A stretch of 64,000 nucleotides of DNA, taken from contig JADKDL010000005.1 in assembly GCA_016714605.1 (NCBI GenBank), positions 62,001 to 126,000 of the forward strand. Reading direction: 5' to 3'. Source of the DNA: Bacteroidales bacterium. Its GTDB lineage: Bacteria; Bacteroidota; Bacteroidia; Bacteroidales; UBA1715. Positions 50,816 through 60,740 of the stretch are shown in pieces. The notes under the pieces are model-generated. The model was not told the DNA's origin and searched no databases. It worked only from the letters and a program-made list of their open reading frames with translations. The position numbers and the translations under genes are program-made. Numbering within the stretch: the first letter of the stretch is position 1; each line of letters starts with the position of its first letter.

Positions 50816-52948
50816 ATGGATAAAACAATTGTTACAATTATCAGGAAAGAACTTCTTATTAATGAAATACAGGTACAAAATACTATAAAACTGTTTGATG
50901 ATGGTTGTACAATTCCTTTTATTAGTAGGTATAGAAAAGAGGCTACCGGAAGTCTTGATGAGGTGCAAATAGGACTTATAAAAGAACGATATGAGCAACT
51001 TACCGAATTATTGAAACGAAAAATATCTATTCTTAAAACTATTGAAGAGCAAGGTAAACTTACCGATGAACTTAAATTGAAAATAGAACAGTGTTTTGAT
51101 TCCACTCAATTAGAAGATTTGTATTTGCCATATAAAGTAAAAAGACGTACAAAGGCGACTATTGCCCGTGAAAAGGGATTGGAGCCTTTAGCTACCGATA
51201 TTTTCGCCCAGAAAGCAGGTTCGGTAGAATTGTTGGCAGAGAAGTTTTTAAATGATTCTGTTGCCAGTATCGATGAAGCTTTGGAAGGTGCTAGACATAT
51301 TATTGCTGAGTGGATAAATGAAAATGTTTCTGCTCGTACCATAGTCAGAGAATCATTTGCCAATAGTGCTGTTTTGGCTACTACCGTAGTGAAAACCAAA
51401 GCGCTAGAAGCCGAAAAATATAAAGATTATTTCGATTTTAGAGAGAATTTAAATAAATGTCCTTCTCATAGAATTCATGCTATGATGCGTGGTGCCAACG
51501 AGGGGTTTCTCCGGTTGAGCATAAAACCAAATGAAGAGCAGACTATAATTAAGCTGAACAAGCAATTGCTTAAAGGTTTTAATCCGGCTTCAGAACAGGT
51601 TAAACTTGCGGTAGAAGATAGTTACCAACGGTTAATTGAACCTTCTATCGAAACCGAATTCTATAACCATTATAAGGAAAAGGCCGATGAGGAAGCTATT
51701 AAAGTTTTTACCGAAAATCTTAGACAATTACTGCTTTTGCCGCCTTTGGGAGCAAAGCGTATTTTAGCTATAGATCCCGGATTTCGAACCGGCTGCAAAT
51801 TAGTTTGTCTTAACGAACAAGGGGTTTTGTTGTATAATGAAACTATCTATCCGCATCCGCCACAGCAGGATGCGCTCAAAGCAATTAAGAAAATAGAGCA
51901 GTTGTCTGCTACCTATAAAATTGAGGCAATTGCAATAGGAAACGGAACTGCCAGTAGAGAAACCGAGCAGCTTTTTAAAAAGGTTAGATTTTCATCAGAT
52001 GTTAAGGTGTTTATTGTAAACGAAGCAGGTGCTTCTGTCTATTCGGCTTCGAAAATTGCCAGAGAAGAGTTGCCTGAGTACGATGTAACAGTAAGAGGCG
52101 CAGTATCTATAGGCAGACGCTTGGCCGACCCACTTGCCGAGTTGGTTAAGATAGATCCTAAATCTATTGGAGTTGGGCAATATCAGCACGATGTGGATCA
52201 AAATAAACTGCAAAAAAGCTTAGATATAACCGTAGAAAGTTGTGTTAATTTAGTTGGTGTAGAGGTAAATACAGCAAGTAAACATATTCTCAACTATATT
52301 TCAGGTTTGGGAAAAACATTGGCTGAAAATATTATACTTTATAGAGCTGAGCATGGAAATTTTACTTCCAGAAAAGATCTCATGAGTGTTCCTAAAATGG
52401 GCAAGAAAACCTTTGAACAATGCGCAGGTTTCATTAGAATTAGTAATGCTAAGAATCCGCTCGATAATAGTGCTGTGCATCCGGAGAGTTATCATATTGT
52501 TGAAAAAATGGCAAAAGATCTTGGCACTTCGGTCGATGATTTACTTTCTGATGCTCAAAAAAGAGCGCTTATTAAACCTGATAAATATATTTCGGATTCT
52601 ATTGGTATGCCTACTATTATTGATATTCTAGCTGAATTAGATAAGCCGGGTAGAGATCCGAGAAGTGCAATTTCTCTTTTTGAATTTGCTGAAATTAAAG
52701 ATATTAATGCCTTAAATATTGGAATGGTTGTGCCTGGAATTGTAAGTAACATAACCAATTTTGGTGCTTTTGTAGATATTGGCATTAAAGAAAACGGATT
52801 AATTCATATTTCTAATATTTGCAAAGATTTTATTACTAATCCGAATGAAGTATTGAAATTGAATCAGCAGGTAAAAGTTAAAATTTTGGAAGTTGATATT
52901 GATAGAAAACGTATCCAATTGAGCATGAAAGATGTAAATCAAAGTTAA
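50816..52948 (+). CDS. tex: Tex-family RNA-binding transcriptional accessory protein
   Basis: 710 residues, intact. A helical Tex N-terminal region (about 1-190) includes FDDGCTIPFISRYRKEATGSLDE and LEDLYLPYKVKRRTKATIAREKGLEPLA, both diagnostic. An RNase H-like YqgF domain begins ILAIDPGFRTGCKL (about 318). Helix-hairpin-helix units lie around VNTASKHILNYISGLGKTLAENI and SRKDLMSVPKMGKKTFEQCAGFIR. A C-terminal S1 domain begins near residue 640 (GMVVPGIVSNITNFGAFVDIG). Tex binds nucleic acids and affects transcription and translation, with no catalytic role proven. It is divergent from the AddA-like gene, and tatD and tcdA follow in the same direction. Confidence 0.95.
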   Translation: MDKTIVTIIRKELLINEIQVQNTIKLFDDGCTIPFISRYRKEATGSLDEVQIGLIKERYEQLTELLKRKISILKTIEEQGKLTDELKLKIEQCFDSTQLEDLYLPYKVKRRTKATIAREKGLEPLATDIFAQKAGSVELLAEKFLNDSVASIDEALEGARHIIAEWINENVSARTIVRESFANSAVLATTVVKTKALEAEKYKDYFDFRENLNKCPSHRIHAMMRGANEGFLRLSIKPNEEQTIIKLNKQLLKGFNPASEQVKLAVEDSYQRLIEPSIETEFYNHYKEKADEEAIKVFTENLRQLLLLPPLGAKRILAIDPGFRTGCKLVCLNEQGVLLYNETIYPHPPQQDALKAIKKIEQLSATYKIEAIAIGNGTASRETEQLFKKVRFSSDVKVFIVNEAGASVYSASKIAREELPEYDVTVRGAVSIGRRLADPLAELVKIDPKSIGVGQYQHDVDQNKLQKSLDITVESCVNLVGVEVNTASKHILNYISGLGKTLAENIILYRAEHGNFTSRKDLMSVPKMGKKTFEQCAGFIRISNAKNPLDNSAVHPESYHIVEKMAKDLGTSVDDLLSDAQKRALIKPDKYISDSIGMPTIIDILAELDKPGRDPRSAISLFEFAEIKDINALNIGMVVPGIVSNITNFGAFVDIGIKENGLIHISNICKDFITNPNEVLKLNQQVKVKILEVDIDRKRIQLSMKDVNQS

Positions 52949-52984
52949 ATGTAATATAACTCATTTAAATTAATACAAGAGACG

Positions 52985-53644
52985 GTGAAATTTATTAATA
53001 TCCATACTCATAAACCTAGAAATTCTGAACATATTGTTGAGGTTAACAATTTATTCTTGCAGGATGTTGATTCATTTCCTGATCGTGGATTGTATTCCGT
53101 TGGTTTGCATCCTTGGCATATTAGTAATGACGAGGATAGCATAAGAGAACATTTTGTGAATCTAGAAAAACTTATTGTTCAATCGCGTTTACTAATGGTT
53201 GGAGAATGTGGTTTAGACCGATTTCATGAAATTGTAATCAATCAGCAAATTCCCGTTTTCATAGAACATCTGGTTTTAGCTCAACACTATGAAAAACCGG
53301 TTTTAATTCATTCTGTAAAAGCAGTGTCTGATATTATTTCAATTAGAAATAAACTTAGAATATCTGTACCTTTTATTTTTCATGGGTACAATGGAAATGA
53401 AGAGATGACACAACAGTTAATGAAAAATGAAACTTATTTTTCGTTTGGAGCTGCATTATTGACTATTAAAAGTTTACAAGACATATTCAAAGAAATTCCT
53501 ACCAATAGAATATTTCTAGAAACCGACGATTCTGATATTGATATTGAAAGAATTTATGAAATTGCTGCTTCTATTTTGTCAATTTCTATTGAAAAATTGA
53601 AAGTTGTAATAAATGATAATTTTACTGAATTATTTTACAAATAA
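52985..53644 (+). CDS. TatD-family metal-dependent hydrolase
   Basis: 219 residues starting at GTG. The family landmarks are INIHTHKP (5-12, metal-binding HxH), YSVGLHPWHI (about 37-46), MVGECGLDR (Glu ligand, about 71-79), PVLIHSVKA (His, about 105), FIFHGYNGN (His, about 131) and FLETDDSDID (Asp, about 180). TatD proteins act as 3'-5' exonucleases or phosphodiesterases. At 219 residues it is shorter than the usual 255-265 and belongs to the compact Bacteroidota form. It is followed after 15 bases by tcdA, a pairing I recall from related genomes. Confidence 0.88.
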   Translation: MKFINIHTHKPRNSEHIVEVNNLFLQDVDSFPDRGLYSVGLHPWHISNDEDSIREHFVNLEKLIVQSRLLMVGECGLDRFHEIVINQQIPVFIEHLVLAQHYEKPVLIHSVKAVSDIISIRNKLRISVPFIFHGYNGNEEMTQQLMKNETYFSFGAALLTIKSLQDIFKEIPTNRIFLETDDSDIDIERIYEIAASILSISIEKLKVVINDNFTELFYK

Positions 53645-53659
53645 TAATTAATCTTATAC

Positions 53660-54391
53660 ATGGAACATTGGTTGAGCCGAACCGAATTGTTGTTGGGTAA
53701 TGAAATACTTCATTATTTGCAATCTAAAAACATTCTGGTTGTAGGTTTGGGTGGGGTAGGCGCTTATGCGGCCGAGCATATTGTAAGAAGTGGAATAGGC
53801 ACACTGACTATTGTAGATGCCGATGTTTATTCGCTTACAAATATAAATAGACAGTTGGGTGCGCTTCATAGCACTATTGGGTTAAATAAAACAGATGTTT
53901 TAAAGCAGCGATTTTTAGATATAAATCCGGAAGTAAAAATTACTACAGTAAAGAATTTTATCTCAAAAGACGAGATTATTGAGCTCTTGAATCAGAACTT
54001 CGATTATGTAATTGATGCTATTGATACTTTGCAACCTAAAGTAGATTTGGCTGAGGCATGCGTGAGAAAAAACATTCCCTTGGTAAGTTCATTAGGTTCT
54101 GGTGGGAAAAGAGATATTTCTCAGATTCAAGTTGCAGAAATTGAGAACACTCATAGTTGCAAACTAGGTTTTTATTTTAGAAAAAGACTACACCGACTGG
54201 GCATAAGAAGCGGATTTAAAGCGGTATTTTCTCCCGAGGTCGTACCGCGCGAAGCTATTGAAATAACAGAAGAAACGAATAAGGTTTCTTTTGCAGGTAC
54301 AATTTCTTATATGCCTGCTGCTTACGGATTGCATTGTGCGGCTACGGTTATCAATGATTTATTAAAAAAAAGAGATGATATTCAAAATTGA
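53660..54391 (+). CDS. tcdA: tRNA threonylcarbamoyladenosine dehydratase
   Basis: 243 residues of the ThiF/E1-like superfamily. The ATP-binding loop is VVGLGGVGAYAAE (about 27-39), followed by IVDADVYSLTNINRQLGA, the adenylation segment with the conserved Asp and the NxNRQ. YVIDAIDTLQPKVDLAEAC and SSLGSGGKRD are typical of TcdA/YgdL. The length fits. It makes cyclic t6A at position 37 of ANN-decoding tRNAs by ATP-dependent dehydration. It is probably co-transcribed with tatD. Confidence 0.92.
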   Translation: MEHWLSRTELLLGNEILHYLQSKNILVVGLGGVGAYAAEHIVRSGIGTLTIVDADVYSLTNINRQLGALHSTIGLNKTDVLKQRFLDINPEVKITTVKNFISKDEIIELLNQNFDYVIDAIDTLQPKVDLAEACVRKNIPLVSSLGSGGKRDISQIQVAEIENTHSCKLGFYFRKRLHRLGIRSGFKAVFSPEVVPREAIEITEETNKVSFAGTISYMPAAYGLHCAATVINDLLKKRDDIQN

Positions 54392-54455
54392 ATACCACCT
54401 CTAATTGAACTAACCCAATAAAAATATATAGTGTACTATGAATAGAATAGGTTGC

Positions 54456-55181
54456 TTATCTGTTATAGCTGTAGTAGAATGAGTCTATATATTTCGACAA
54501 TTCATGTCTGCTGCTTGAGAAATAAAGTTTATCATAAACTATAGTATATTCAGTTTGGTTTACTGTTTTTGAATATGCTTTCTTTGCAATATCAAGTCTA
54601 TTGCTTTCAAATGAAAGTGTAGAAAGAATTTCAGATACCTGAAATGCGTTGAAATAATAATTTTGTATTTGAGAATTTATATAATTAACTCTCTCTGATT
54701 CAAAGCTAATGGAGTAAATTCTACTCATCATAGTTTCAAATCCAAATTTGTCTATGCTATAGTTTTGATCATGAACACAAACTTCTTTTTTGTGGTTGGG
54801 TTTTTGTTTAAATGATGGAGAATTTTCTACAATTTGATTTACTCTGATAATTGTAGGATGTTCAATTGTCGAATACAAAACAGAATTTCTTGGTATATAT
54901 ATGTTTGTTACGCCTGAATAGGTGTGAACCCCTCGTTTTCCCGGTACTTGTTTAATAACCGTTACATCGTAGTAGCCTTCATAAAGACCTTGAATGGTAA
55001 GTGTTCCGAACTGAGAAAAATACTCAGCGTTATTTATTCTAATTTTAAAATCTCTTCCGTTGTGGGAATTAATTACTAATTTTGATTCTTGGTTGTAATT
55101 TCCTCTATTGTGATGATGTGGTTGTGAGTATGATAGCTCTGATAATCCTAACAAAAAAATTATAATATACAGCGATTTCAT
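54456..55181 (-). CDS. Secreted DUF4476 domain protein
   Basis: 241 residues. A signal peptide ends near LSYSQ, followed by a short His-rich stretch (PHHHNRG). The first half is beta-rich (about 30-115), including RINNAEYFSQFGTLTIQGLYEGYYDV, which resembles small beta domains found with DUF4476. The C-terminal part (about 140-235: MMSRIYSISFESERVNY, LSTLSFESNRLDIAKKAYSKT) fits the helical DUF4476 module. The function is unknown. It is convergent with tcdA and lies upstream of nothing on its own strand. It ends 64 bases from tcdA, with no clear terminator. Confidence 0.8.
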   Translation of the reverse strand: MKSLYIIIFLLGLSELSYSQPHHHNRGNYNQESKLVINSHNGRDFKIRINNAEYFSQFGTLTIQGLYEGYYDVTVIKQVPGKRGVHTYSGVTNIYIPRNSVLYSTIEHPTIIRVNQIVENSPSFKQKPNHKKEVCVHDQNYSIDKFGFETMMSRIYSISFESERVNYINSQIQNYYFNAFQVSEILSTLSFESNRLDIAKKAYSKTVNQTEYTIVYDKLYFSSSRHELSKYIDSFYYSYNR

Positions 55182-55271
55182 AATAGTACCTCCTGATTAT
55201 ATTTTAAGTTATTTTCAGAAAGTATTACAAGCCGTATGCCAAAAAAATATATTTTATTAGTTCAATAAAAA

Positions 55272-56069
55272 TTATTTTGCAACAAACAATGTCCCAATAT
55301 CTTTACCTGCAAGTATATCAAAAATAACTTCGGGTTCTTTGCTATTAGCTATTACTATGTCTATGCCTGCATTGGTACACATCTTTGCAGCGGTAATTTT
55401 GGTTATCATGCCACCGGTACCAAAATTTGAACCTGCGCTACCTGCAGCTGCTTCTATTTGAGGTGTTATTTTTTCTACAATACTCATTCGTTTTGCATCC
55501 GGATTGGTTTTCGGGTTGGCGTCAAACAAACCATCTATATCAGAAAGTAATATCAGTAAATCTGCATCGCATAGTACCGATACCATTGCCGAAAGCGTGT
55601 CGTTATCGCCTATTTCTATTTCATCGGTCGCTACAGAGTCGTTTTCATTTACAATAGGTATAGCTCCAATTTCTAATAGTTTAGAAAAGGTGTTTTTTGC
55701 ATTTATGTTTTTATCTTTTTGAGCTATAACGTCGTAGGTAAGCAATATTTGAGCTACACTCAGACCGTATTTGTCAAAGAATTTTCTGTAAATTTTCATA
55801 AGCACAGCTTGTCCTATTGCGGCAGCAGCTTGTTTGCCCGAAAGGTCTTTAGGTCGTTCTCTTAAACCGAGTTTTCCTATACCTACAGCAATTGCTCCTG
55901 AAGAAACGAGCACCACAAGTTTACCTTGCTCTCTTAGTTTATTAATAACACTCGCAAAATGCTCAATTCTAGAAAGGTTAAGTCTCCCATTTGGAAAAGT
56001 GAGAGATGAGGTTCCTATTTTTATTACAATAATTTCTTTTTCTTTTAGTGAAGCTCTATAATCCATCAT
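55272..56069 (-). CDS. proB: Glutamate 5-kinase without PUA domain
   Basis: 265 residues. The amino-acid-kinase core is complete: VIKIGTSSLTFPNG (about 14-27), VLVSSGAIAVGI, AAAAIGQAVLMKIY, PIVNENDSVATDEIEIGDNDTLSAMV, LLSDIDGLFDANP and GTGGMITKITAAKM. It phosphorylates glutamate in the first step of proline synthesis. The C-terminal PUA domain of the E. coli enzyme (total about 367 residues) is absent, as in many compact homologues. The start could be either of two adjacent ATGs (56069 or 56066). TACATTTG on the reverse strand at 56090-56083 is a good -7 box about 15 bases before the start. proA is not adjacent. Confidence 0.93.
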   Translation of the reverse strand: MMDYRASLKEKEIIVIKIGTSSLTFPNGRLNLSRIEHFASVINKLREQGKLVVLVSSGAIAVGIGKLGLRERPKDLSGKQAAAAIGQAVLMKIYRKFFDKYGLSVAQILLTYDVIAQKDKNINAKNTFSKLLEIGAIPIVNENDSVATDEIEIGDNDTLSAMVSVLCDADLLILLSDIDGLFDANPKTNPDAKRMSIVEKITPQIEAAAGSAGSNFGTGGMITKITAAKMCTNAGIDIVIANSKEPEVIFDILAGKDIGTLFVAK

Positions 56070-56194
56070 GAAAAATTTTGGGCAAATGTAAAAAAAAATA
56101 TTTAATGAATATTTTAAAAAACACTTATGCTCATTATAAAATTATGTTGTTTGCTTCATTTTATATCGTATTTGTCTTTTTTACATTCATATAG

Positions 56195-57318
56195 CTATAT
56201 TTTTATGTTTTTACAAAAAAAATCAATATGCTCAATTAAACTTTCTATTTGATTTTTGGTAATTACCAGTGGTGGCATAAATCTTATAGTATTTTGTTTC
56301 AAACCTATCAAAAACCTTTTCTCTAATAGATAAGAATATAATGCTTCTGCTTTTTCAGTGCTGTACAATTCCATAGACAACATCATTCCTCTTGCTCTTA
56401 TTTCCTTTATATCTGAATTATAAGCTTCCAGAAGATTATGTAAAGATTTGCTAAAATACAAGCCTGTTTCATTTGCTTTTGCTATTATGTTTTCTGATAT
56501 ATAGTATTCTATAATCGCTATTCCTATTGCACATCCAAGTGGGTCGTTCTGATGCGATTGTGCATATCTGAAACTATTTTTGCAGAATTCATCAGATATT
56601 GCTTTTGAAACACATACACCACTTATTGGATAACCGTTTCCCAGTGCTTTGCCAACAGAAATAATATCAGGAGAAAACTCATAGTGCTCAAATCCAAACC
56701 ATTTTCCTGTTCTTCCAAATCCTGCTGTTACTTCGTTGGAAATAAGTAATCCTCCGGTCGATTTTATTTTTTCACCTAGTGTTTTTATTAAGATCTTGTC
56801 AGGGAATTTAACTATGCCTGAAGCACTTATGGTTCTAGAATAAATGCTGCTACCGTGCTAAAGTCTATAGTTTCTAATTGTGCTAAACTATCTATATTCA
56901 GCAAATCTAAATTACCACTATGTCCCAATCCGTATGCCGCAAGATAGGAACAATCTAATTTCAGAATTTTTTCTCTTTTGGTTATATGTTTGGCTATAGC
57001 AATTGCTAGGTTTACCGCTTCTGATCCTGAGTTTAGAAAAACACTTTTCCCGCCCTCAAAATTGAGTATTTCCAATAATAGTTTCGACAGATTTTCTGAT
57101 TCATTATTTCTAAATCTTAAGCCATCATGAATTGATATTTCTATTTGATTTTTAATTGTTTCGTTAATATGAATGTTTGAGTGTCCTAAATTTGCTGCCC
57201 AATCGCCCGATTCAAAATCTGTATATTCATTATTTTCTGCATCATACAAGTAACAATCTTTAGCTTTCACTATAGTTACATCAGATTGTTTATATAGGGG
57301 AAGAATTAGACTATCCAT
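56195..57318 (-). CDS. Class III PLP-dependent aminotransferase, one frameshift
   Basis: About 374 residues in two frames. The first (57318 to about 56827) has SVFLNSGSEAVNLAIAIAKH, the phosphate-binding region, and ends early at AAFILEP. Adding one base there joins it to a frame that is open to 56195. That frame contains LLISNEVTAGFGRTGKWFGFEH, the PLP-lysine segment ISVGKALGNGYPISG, and YAQSHQNDPLGCA. The family includes acetylornithine, ornithine and gamma-aminobutyrate aminotransferases. The sequence alone does not decide the amino donor. Nearby proB is on the same strand, but 125 bases separate them. TATTTTTG on the reverse strand (57379-57372) is a possible -7 box. Confidence 0.85.
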
Positions 57319-57482
57319 GTTTTTTGACTGAATTAAGGTTATACTTTTTGTGATATTTTATATTTTCGCATCAAAAATAACAAATATTCAGGGTGCTTAT
57401 AATTTTGAATGTAAATTATTTCCTAAGCCTAGGTTTTATGCTTGAAAAAACAGTATTTTTGAAATCGAAAAAAATAAGTTGA

Positions 57483-58413
57483 GTGATAAACCAAGCATAT
57501 AAAAACAGAGAATTTTCCGGAGTAGGATATACTATGATAAGCGCTGCTTTATGGGGTGTTTTTCCTATTATAGTGCATCGTTGGACAAATCAAGTGCCTA
57601 TATTTTTTTTCGCCGCAATTACCGGTTTATTTGCATGTGCTGCCGGATTTGCATTAATGGTATATCAGAAAAACTACATGAACTAAGACATAAAAGCTTT
57701 ATTTTCCGCTTTTTATGGTTAGTGTTTGTATAATATTTATACCGGGAATTCTATTTTTTTGGGGAGCGTCACTTACTTCTGCTGTAAACACTTCTGTATT
57801 AATGTTGTCAGAAATTATTTTCACCCTCATATTTACTCCTTTTTTTGGAGAGAAAAACACCATTGAAAAGTATCTAGGCTCGTTAGGAATTATGATTGGT
57901 GCTGCATTAGTGCTTTATAAAGGAGGTTGGTTTACTTTTTGTTTTGGAGACTTTCTAGTTGCTATAAGTACAATAACCTTCCCCATCGAAATTTTTTCAA
58001 AGCGTTCCTTATATATAGTTTCCCCTTCGGTAGTTATTACGATGCGTTATCTTATGGGTGGAGTAATGCTTCTTATTGTTTCCTTTATATTTGAGCCAAT
58101 AAGGCTTATTCCTTCAATATTTGCAGATAATTGGATTATGTTGTTTTTAACTGGTTTTGTATTATTAGCCTTGTGTAAAATAGCATTTTATGAAGGCATG
58201 AAACGTCTAGATATTTCTAAAGTTATTTCTCTAGAAATGACGTATCCATTTTTTAGTTTACTCACACTCATATTTGTGTTTAATGAAACGCTTTATTTGT
58301 TTCAAATTTTAGGAGTTTTTATTATGGTATTGGGTTCTTTTTATACCGTAAAGCGGAAATCGGTAACAGGAATGACAATGAAATATGTACCTAAAAATAT
58401 GAGAGAGTCATAG
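57483..58413 (+). CDS. DMT-superfamily (EamA) transporter, two frameshifts
   Basis: About 310 residues over three frames. The first has GYTMISAALWGVFPIIVHRW and a second membrane helix (FFFAAITGLFACAAGFALMVY), then stops near 57686. The next frame reads KLHELRHKSFIFRFLWL, and the third continues VCIIFIPGILFFWGASLTSAVNTS to the end with EamA-like helices. Both changes are single missing bases, the first in the A5 run near 57667. Around ten membrane helices are expected. It is a probable drug/metabolite exporter of unknown substrate. It is divergent from the aminotransferase gene, so the two may handle related amino-acid products. A start at GTG 57483 is used, with ATG at 57534 as an alternative. 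Confidence 0.85.
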
Positions 58414-58440
58414 ATTTTGTTGGAACTTCTGAATAACTTC

Positions 58441-58600
58441 CCCGTTAATGCGAAGCGTCCTCGCTTCGTTTCAGTATTCAAGGTCTCTAGTCTGATTTAA
58501 GACTCTTCCCACCAATCCCAAACACAAACAACAAAAAAACAGCATTTTGCTTTGTGTATTTCAATGAATAAAAGTAATTTTAAAAGGTGAAAAAATAAAT
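58441..58600. repeat. Accessory-island intergenic repeat, copy A
   Basis: About 160 bp, starting 28 bases after the transporter stop. The landmarks are CCCGTTAATG, hairpin CGAAGCG-TCCT-CGCTTCG (58451-58468), CAGTATTCAAGG, CTGATTTAAGA, a C/A-rich tract, ACAGCATTTTGCTTTG and CAATGAATAAAAGTAATTTTA. The same ordered landmarks occur in copies C and D, and the right half occurs in copy B. Confidence 0.85.
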
Positions 58601-58682
58601 ATTTAAAGGCATAACCGATATATACGGAATTGAAGATTTGAATGATGTATATAGGGATGTTGTAGTCAATTGAAAGAAGCAT

Positions 58683-59597
58683 ATGGATAACATGAAAATT
58701 TTTAAAACTGACCCAGATAAATCTGATGCGATTAAATTACAGGATGAATTATCAGATATTCTATACGAAAGATTTGGGGGAGATGGCCGCAATTCATTTC
58801 AGGATTGGGTGAAAAATGATAATCGATATGTGTTTGTAGTTATCGAAAAAGATAATGAGGCTATTGGCTGTGGTGCTATAAGACCAATGTCAAATGATAT
58901 AGCGGAATTAAAAAGAATGTATACCAAATATCAACGTTTGGGGATTGGGAAAAAAGTATTAACAGCTCTGGAAAATGAAGCCCATAAGATTGGTTATAAA
59001 AGAATTTGGCTTGAAACGAGAGTTGCAAATAGTGAAGCCTGTTCATTTTATGTTAAAAATGGATACAAAAAGATAGAAAATTTCGGGAAATACAAAGGAC
59101 GGGAAAATGCAGTTTGTTTTGAAAAGATATTGCCAAAATCAGAGATACAAATAAAGCGGACAAACAGCAATGATATTGATTTTAAAAATTTGATAAAATC
59201 GCTTGATAATGAGTTGTCAGAAACCTATGGAGAAGAACAAACAAAATATAATAAATTCAATAAAGTAGAAGAAATTGAAACAGTTGTGTTAGCATACCAA
59301 AATGACACGCCGATTGGATGTGGTTGTATTAGAAAGTATGATAATGATACAATTGAGATAAAAAGGATGTTCGTCCAAAATGATTATAGAAGAAAAGGAG
59401 TTTCAAAATTAGTACTTAAAGAGCTTGAATCATGGGCAATTGAGATAGGATATAAAAAAGCTATTCTTGAGACTGGTATATATCAAATTAATGCAAAAGG
59501 ATTATATTCAAATAATGGATATAAACAAATCGATAATTTTGGACAATACATAGGGATTCAGACAAGTATATGCATGATGAAAAATTTAATTAAATAA
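58683..59597 (+). CDS. Double-domain GNAT N-acetyltransferase
   Basis: 304 residues made of two GNAT domains (about 1-150 and 155-304). Each has the acetyl-CoA loop: YQRLGIGKKVLTALENEA in the first and YRRKGVSKLVLKELESWA in the second. Each also has a matching LETRVANSEACSFYVKNGYKK-type C-terminal segment (LETGIYQINAKGLYSNNGYKQ in the second). The similarity suggests an internal duplication. The first loop keeps the RxxGxG/A pattern. In the second the last Gly is Ser (RRKGVS), so that domain may be less active. It opens the accessory island, lies between copy A and an attC-like repeat, and has no partner gene. The acetyl acceptor is unknown. Confidence 0.88.
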   Translation: MDNMKIFKTDPDKSDAIKLQDELSDILYERFGGDGRNSFQDWVKNDNRYVFVVIEKDNEAIGCGAIRPMSNDIAELKRMYTKYQRLGIGKKVLTALENEAHKIGYKRIWLETRVANSEACSFYVKNGYKKIENFGKYKGRENAVCFEKILPKSEIQIKRTNSNDIDFKNLIKSLDNELSETYGEEQTKYNKFNKVEEIETVVLAYQNDTPIGCGCIRKYDNDTIEIKRMFVQNDYRRKGVSKLVLKELESWAIEIGYKKAILETGIYQINAKGLYSNNGYKQIDNFGQYIGIQTSICMMKNLIK

Positions 59598-59740
59598 CAA
59601 CTGGCTACAACACAATAATATAAATCAGCCGGCGGACAGTGCTAAATTTAACTAATGAACTTTGAACGAACATATTTGCAATTGGAAAGGAAAGTGCTTC
59701 TAAGCGCCAGCCGCTTCATATTGCAAACGTTAGCGGTTAT
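59594..59740. repeat. attC-like repeat with imperfect inverted ends
   Basis: The left end (ATAACAACTGGCTAC, from 59594) and the complement of the right end (ATAACCGCTAACG, from 59740) are imperfect inverted matches. Secondary paired segments inside include AGCCGGCGG and GCCAGCCGC. The right end reads CGTTAGCGGTTAT. The GTTAGCG box does not fit the strict GTTRRRY of class 1 integron attC sites. I recall similar repeats next to acetyltransferase genes in other Bacteroidota. It differs from copies A-D. The 45 bases after it carry an AAGGAAAGAGGA ribosome-binding-like stretch. Confidence 0.55.
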
Positions 59741-59785
59741 TGAATCCAAGAGAGAGCACTCCATATAATCATTAAGGAAAGAGGA

Positions 59786-60616
59786 ATGAAAATAATAACA
59801 GAAACGGAAAGACTTATAATAAGAGAAATAGAAATCTCTGATACTGATGTTATGCTTGAACTTCACTCAGACCCCGAAGTTCACAGATATTTGGGAAATA
59901 AGACAATAAAGAGTAGAGAGGGAATCATTGACGCTATTAATTCAATGGGGAAGCAATATGCCAATTTGGCGTCGGACGTTGGGCTATGATTAATAAAAAC
60001 ACTGGTGAGTTTATTGGTTGGACTGGATTACAATTCGTTACCGAATCGATCAACAGCCATAAAAACTTTTACGACCTTGGATACAGACTATTGAAAAAAT
60101 TCTGGGGACAAGGTTTTGCAACTGAATCTGCATTTGCTTCCATTGATTATGTCTTTAACAAAATTGGGGGCATCTGAAATTTATGCAATGGCTGACATTG
60201 ATAATGTAGGTTCAAATAAGATACTGAAAAATGTCGGATTACGTTTTATAGAAACGTTTGATAATGAAGGAGTCAAACACAATTGGTACAAGCTAACCAG
60301 TTCGGAATATGAAGGTGAAAAATACAAATCTGAGATTTTAGATAAAATTTGCTATTCCGACCTTGTTTATGGTAGGATAAACAAGAAGTTAAACCAACAG
60401 CTTTCAAAAGACCAAATTGAAGAAATGATTATTACAATTATCAAAGAAACAGATAGCTCTGGATTTAATAAAAAAGGGAAAAATATCTACATTACAAACA
60501 ATTGTAGAAATGTTAGACTTACAATTAATTCTTACACAAATAGAATAATTACAGCTGATAAATTAAATAATGAACAACAAACCGTAAACAATGTAAATAT
60601 GAAACAGGCGAAATAG
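59786..60616 (+). CDS. GNAT acetyltransferase fused to DUF3781, two frameshifts
   Basis: About 276 residues across three frames. The N-terminal part (TETERLIIREIEISDTD, HSDPEVHRYLG) and the core (NKNTGEFIGWTGLQF, LLKKFWGQGFATESAFASIDY, ADIDNVGSNKILKNVGLRFIE) are a RimJ/RimL-type N-acetyltransferase. Frames change near 59963 (a T seems missing in TTT; the join reads NFGVGRWAMINKN) and near 60166 (G5 where G4 is expected; IGASEIYAMAD). After a short linker the same frame continues into DUF3781 (about residues 178-262: ILDKICYSDLVYGRINKKL, KKGKNIYITNNCRNVRLTINS). The role of DUF3781 is unknown. The fusion is in frame with no gap. Confidence 0.82.
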
Positions 60617-60740
60617 TTGTATTTTCAAGAGCTATAGCCTATTACCGTCAATCTTATCTATGTAACATATTTTGAATTCAGCTATTTGAATAATCTGACT
60701 TATGCTACCAAACAATTCAAGATAGTATTTATAAATTGAT

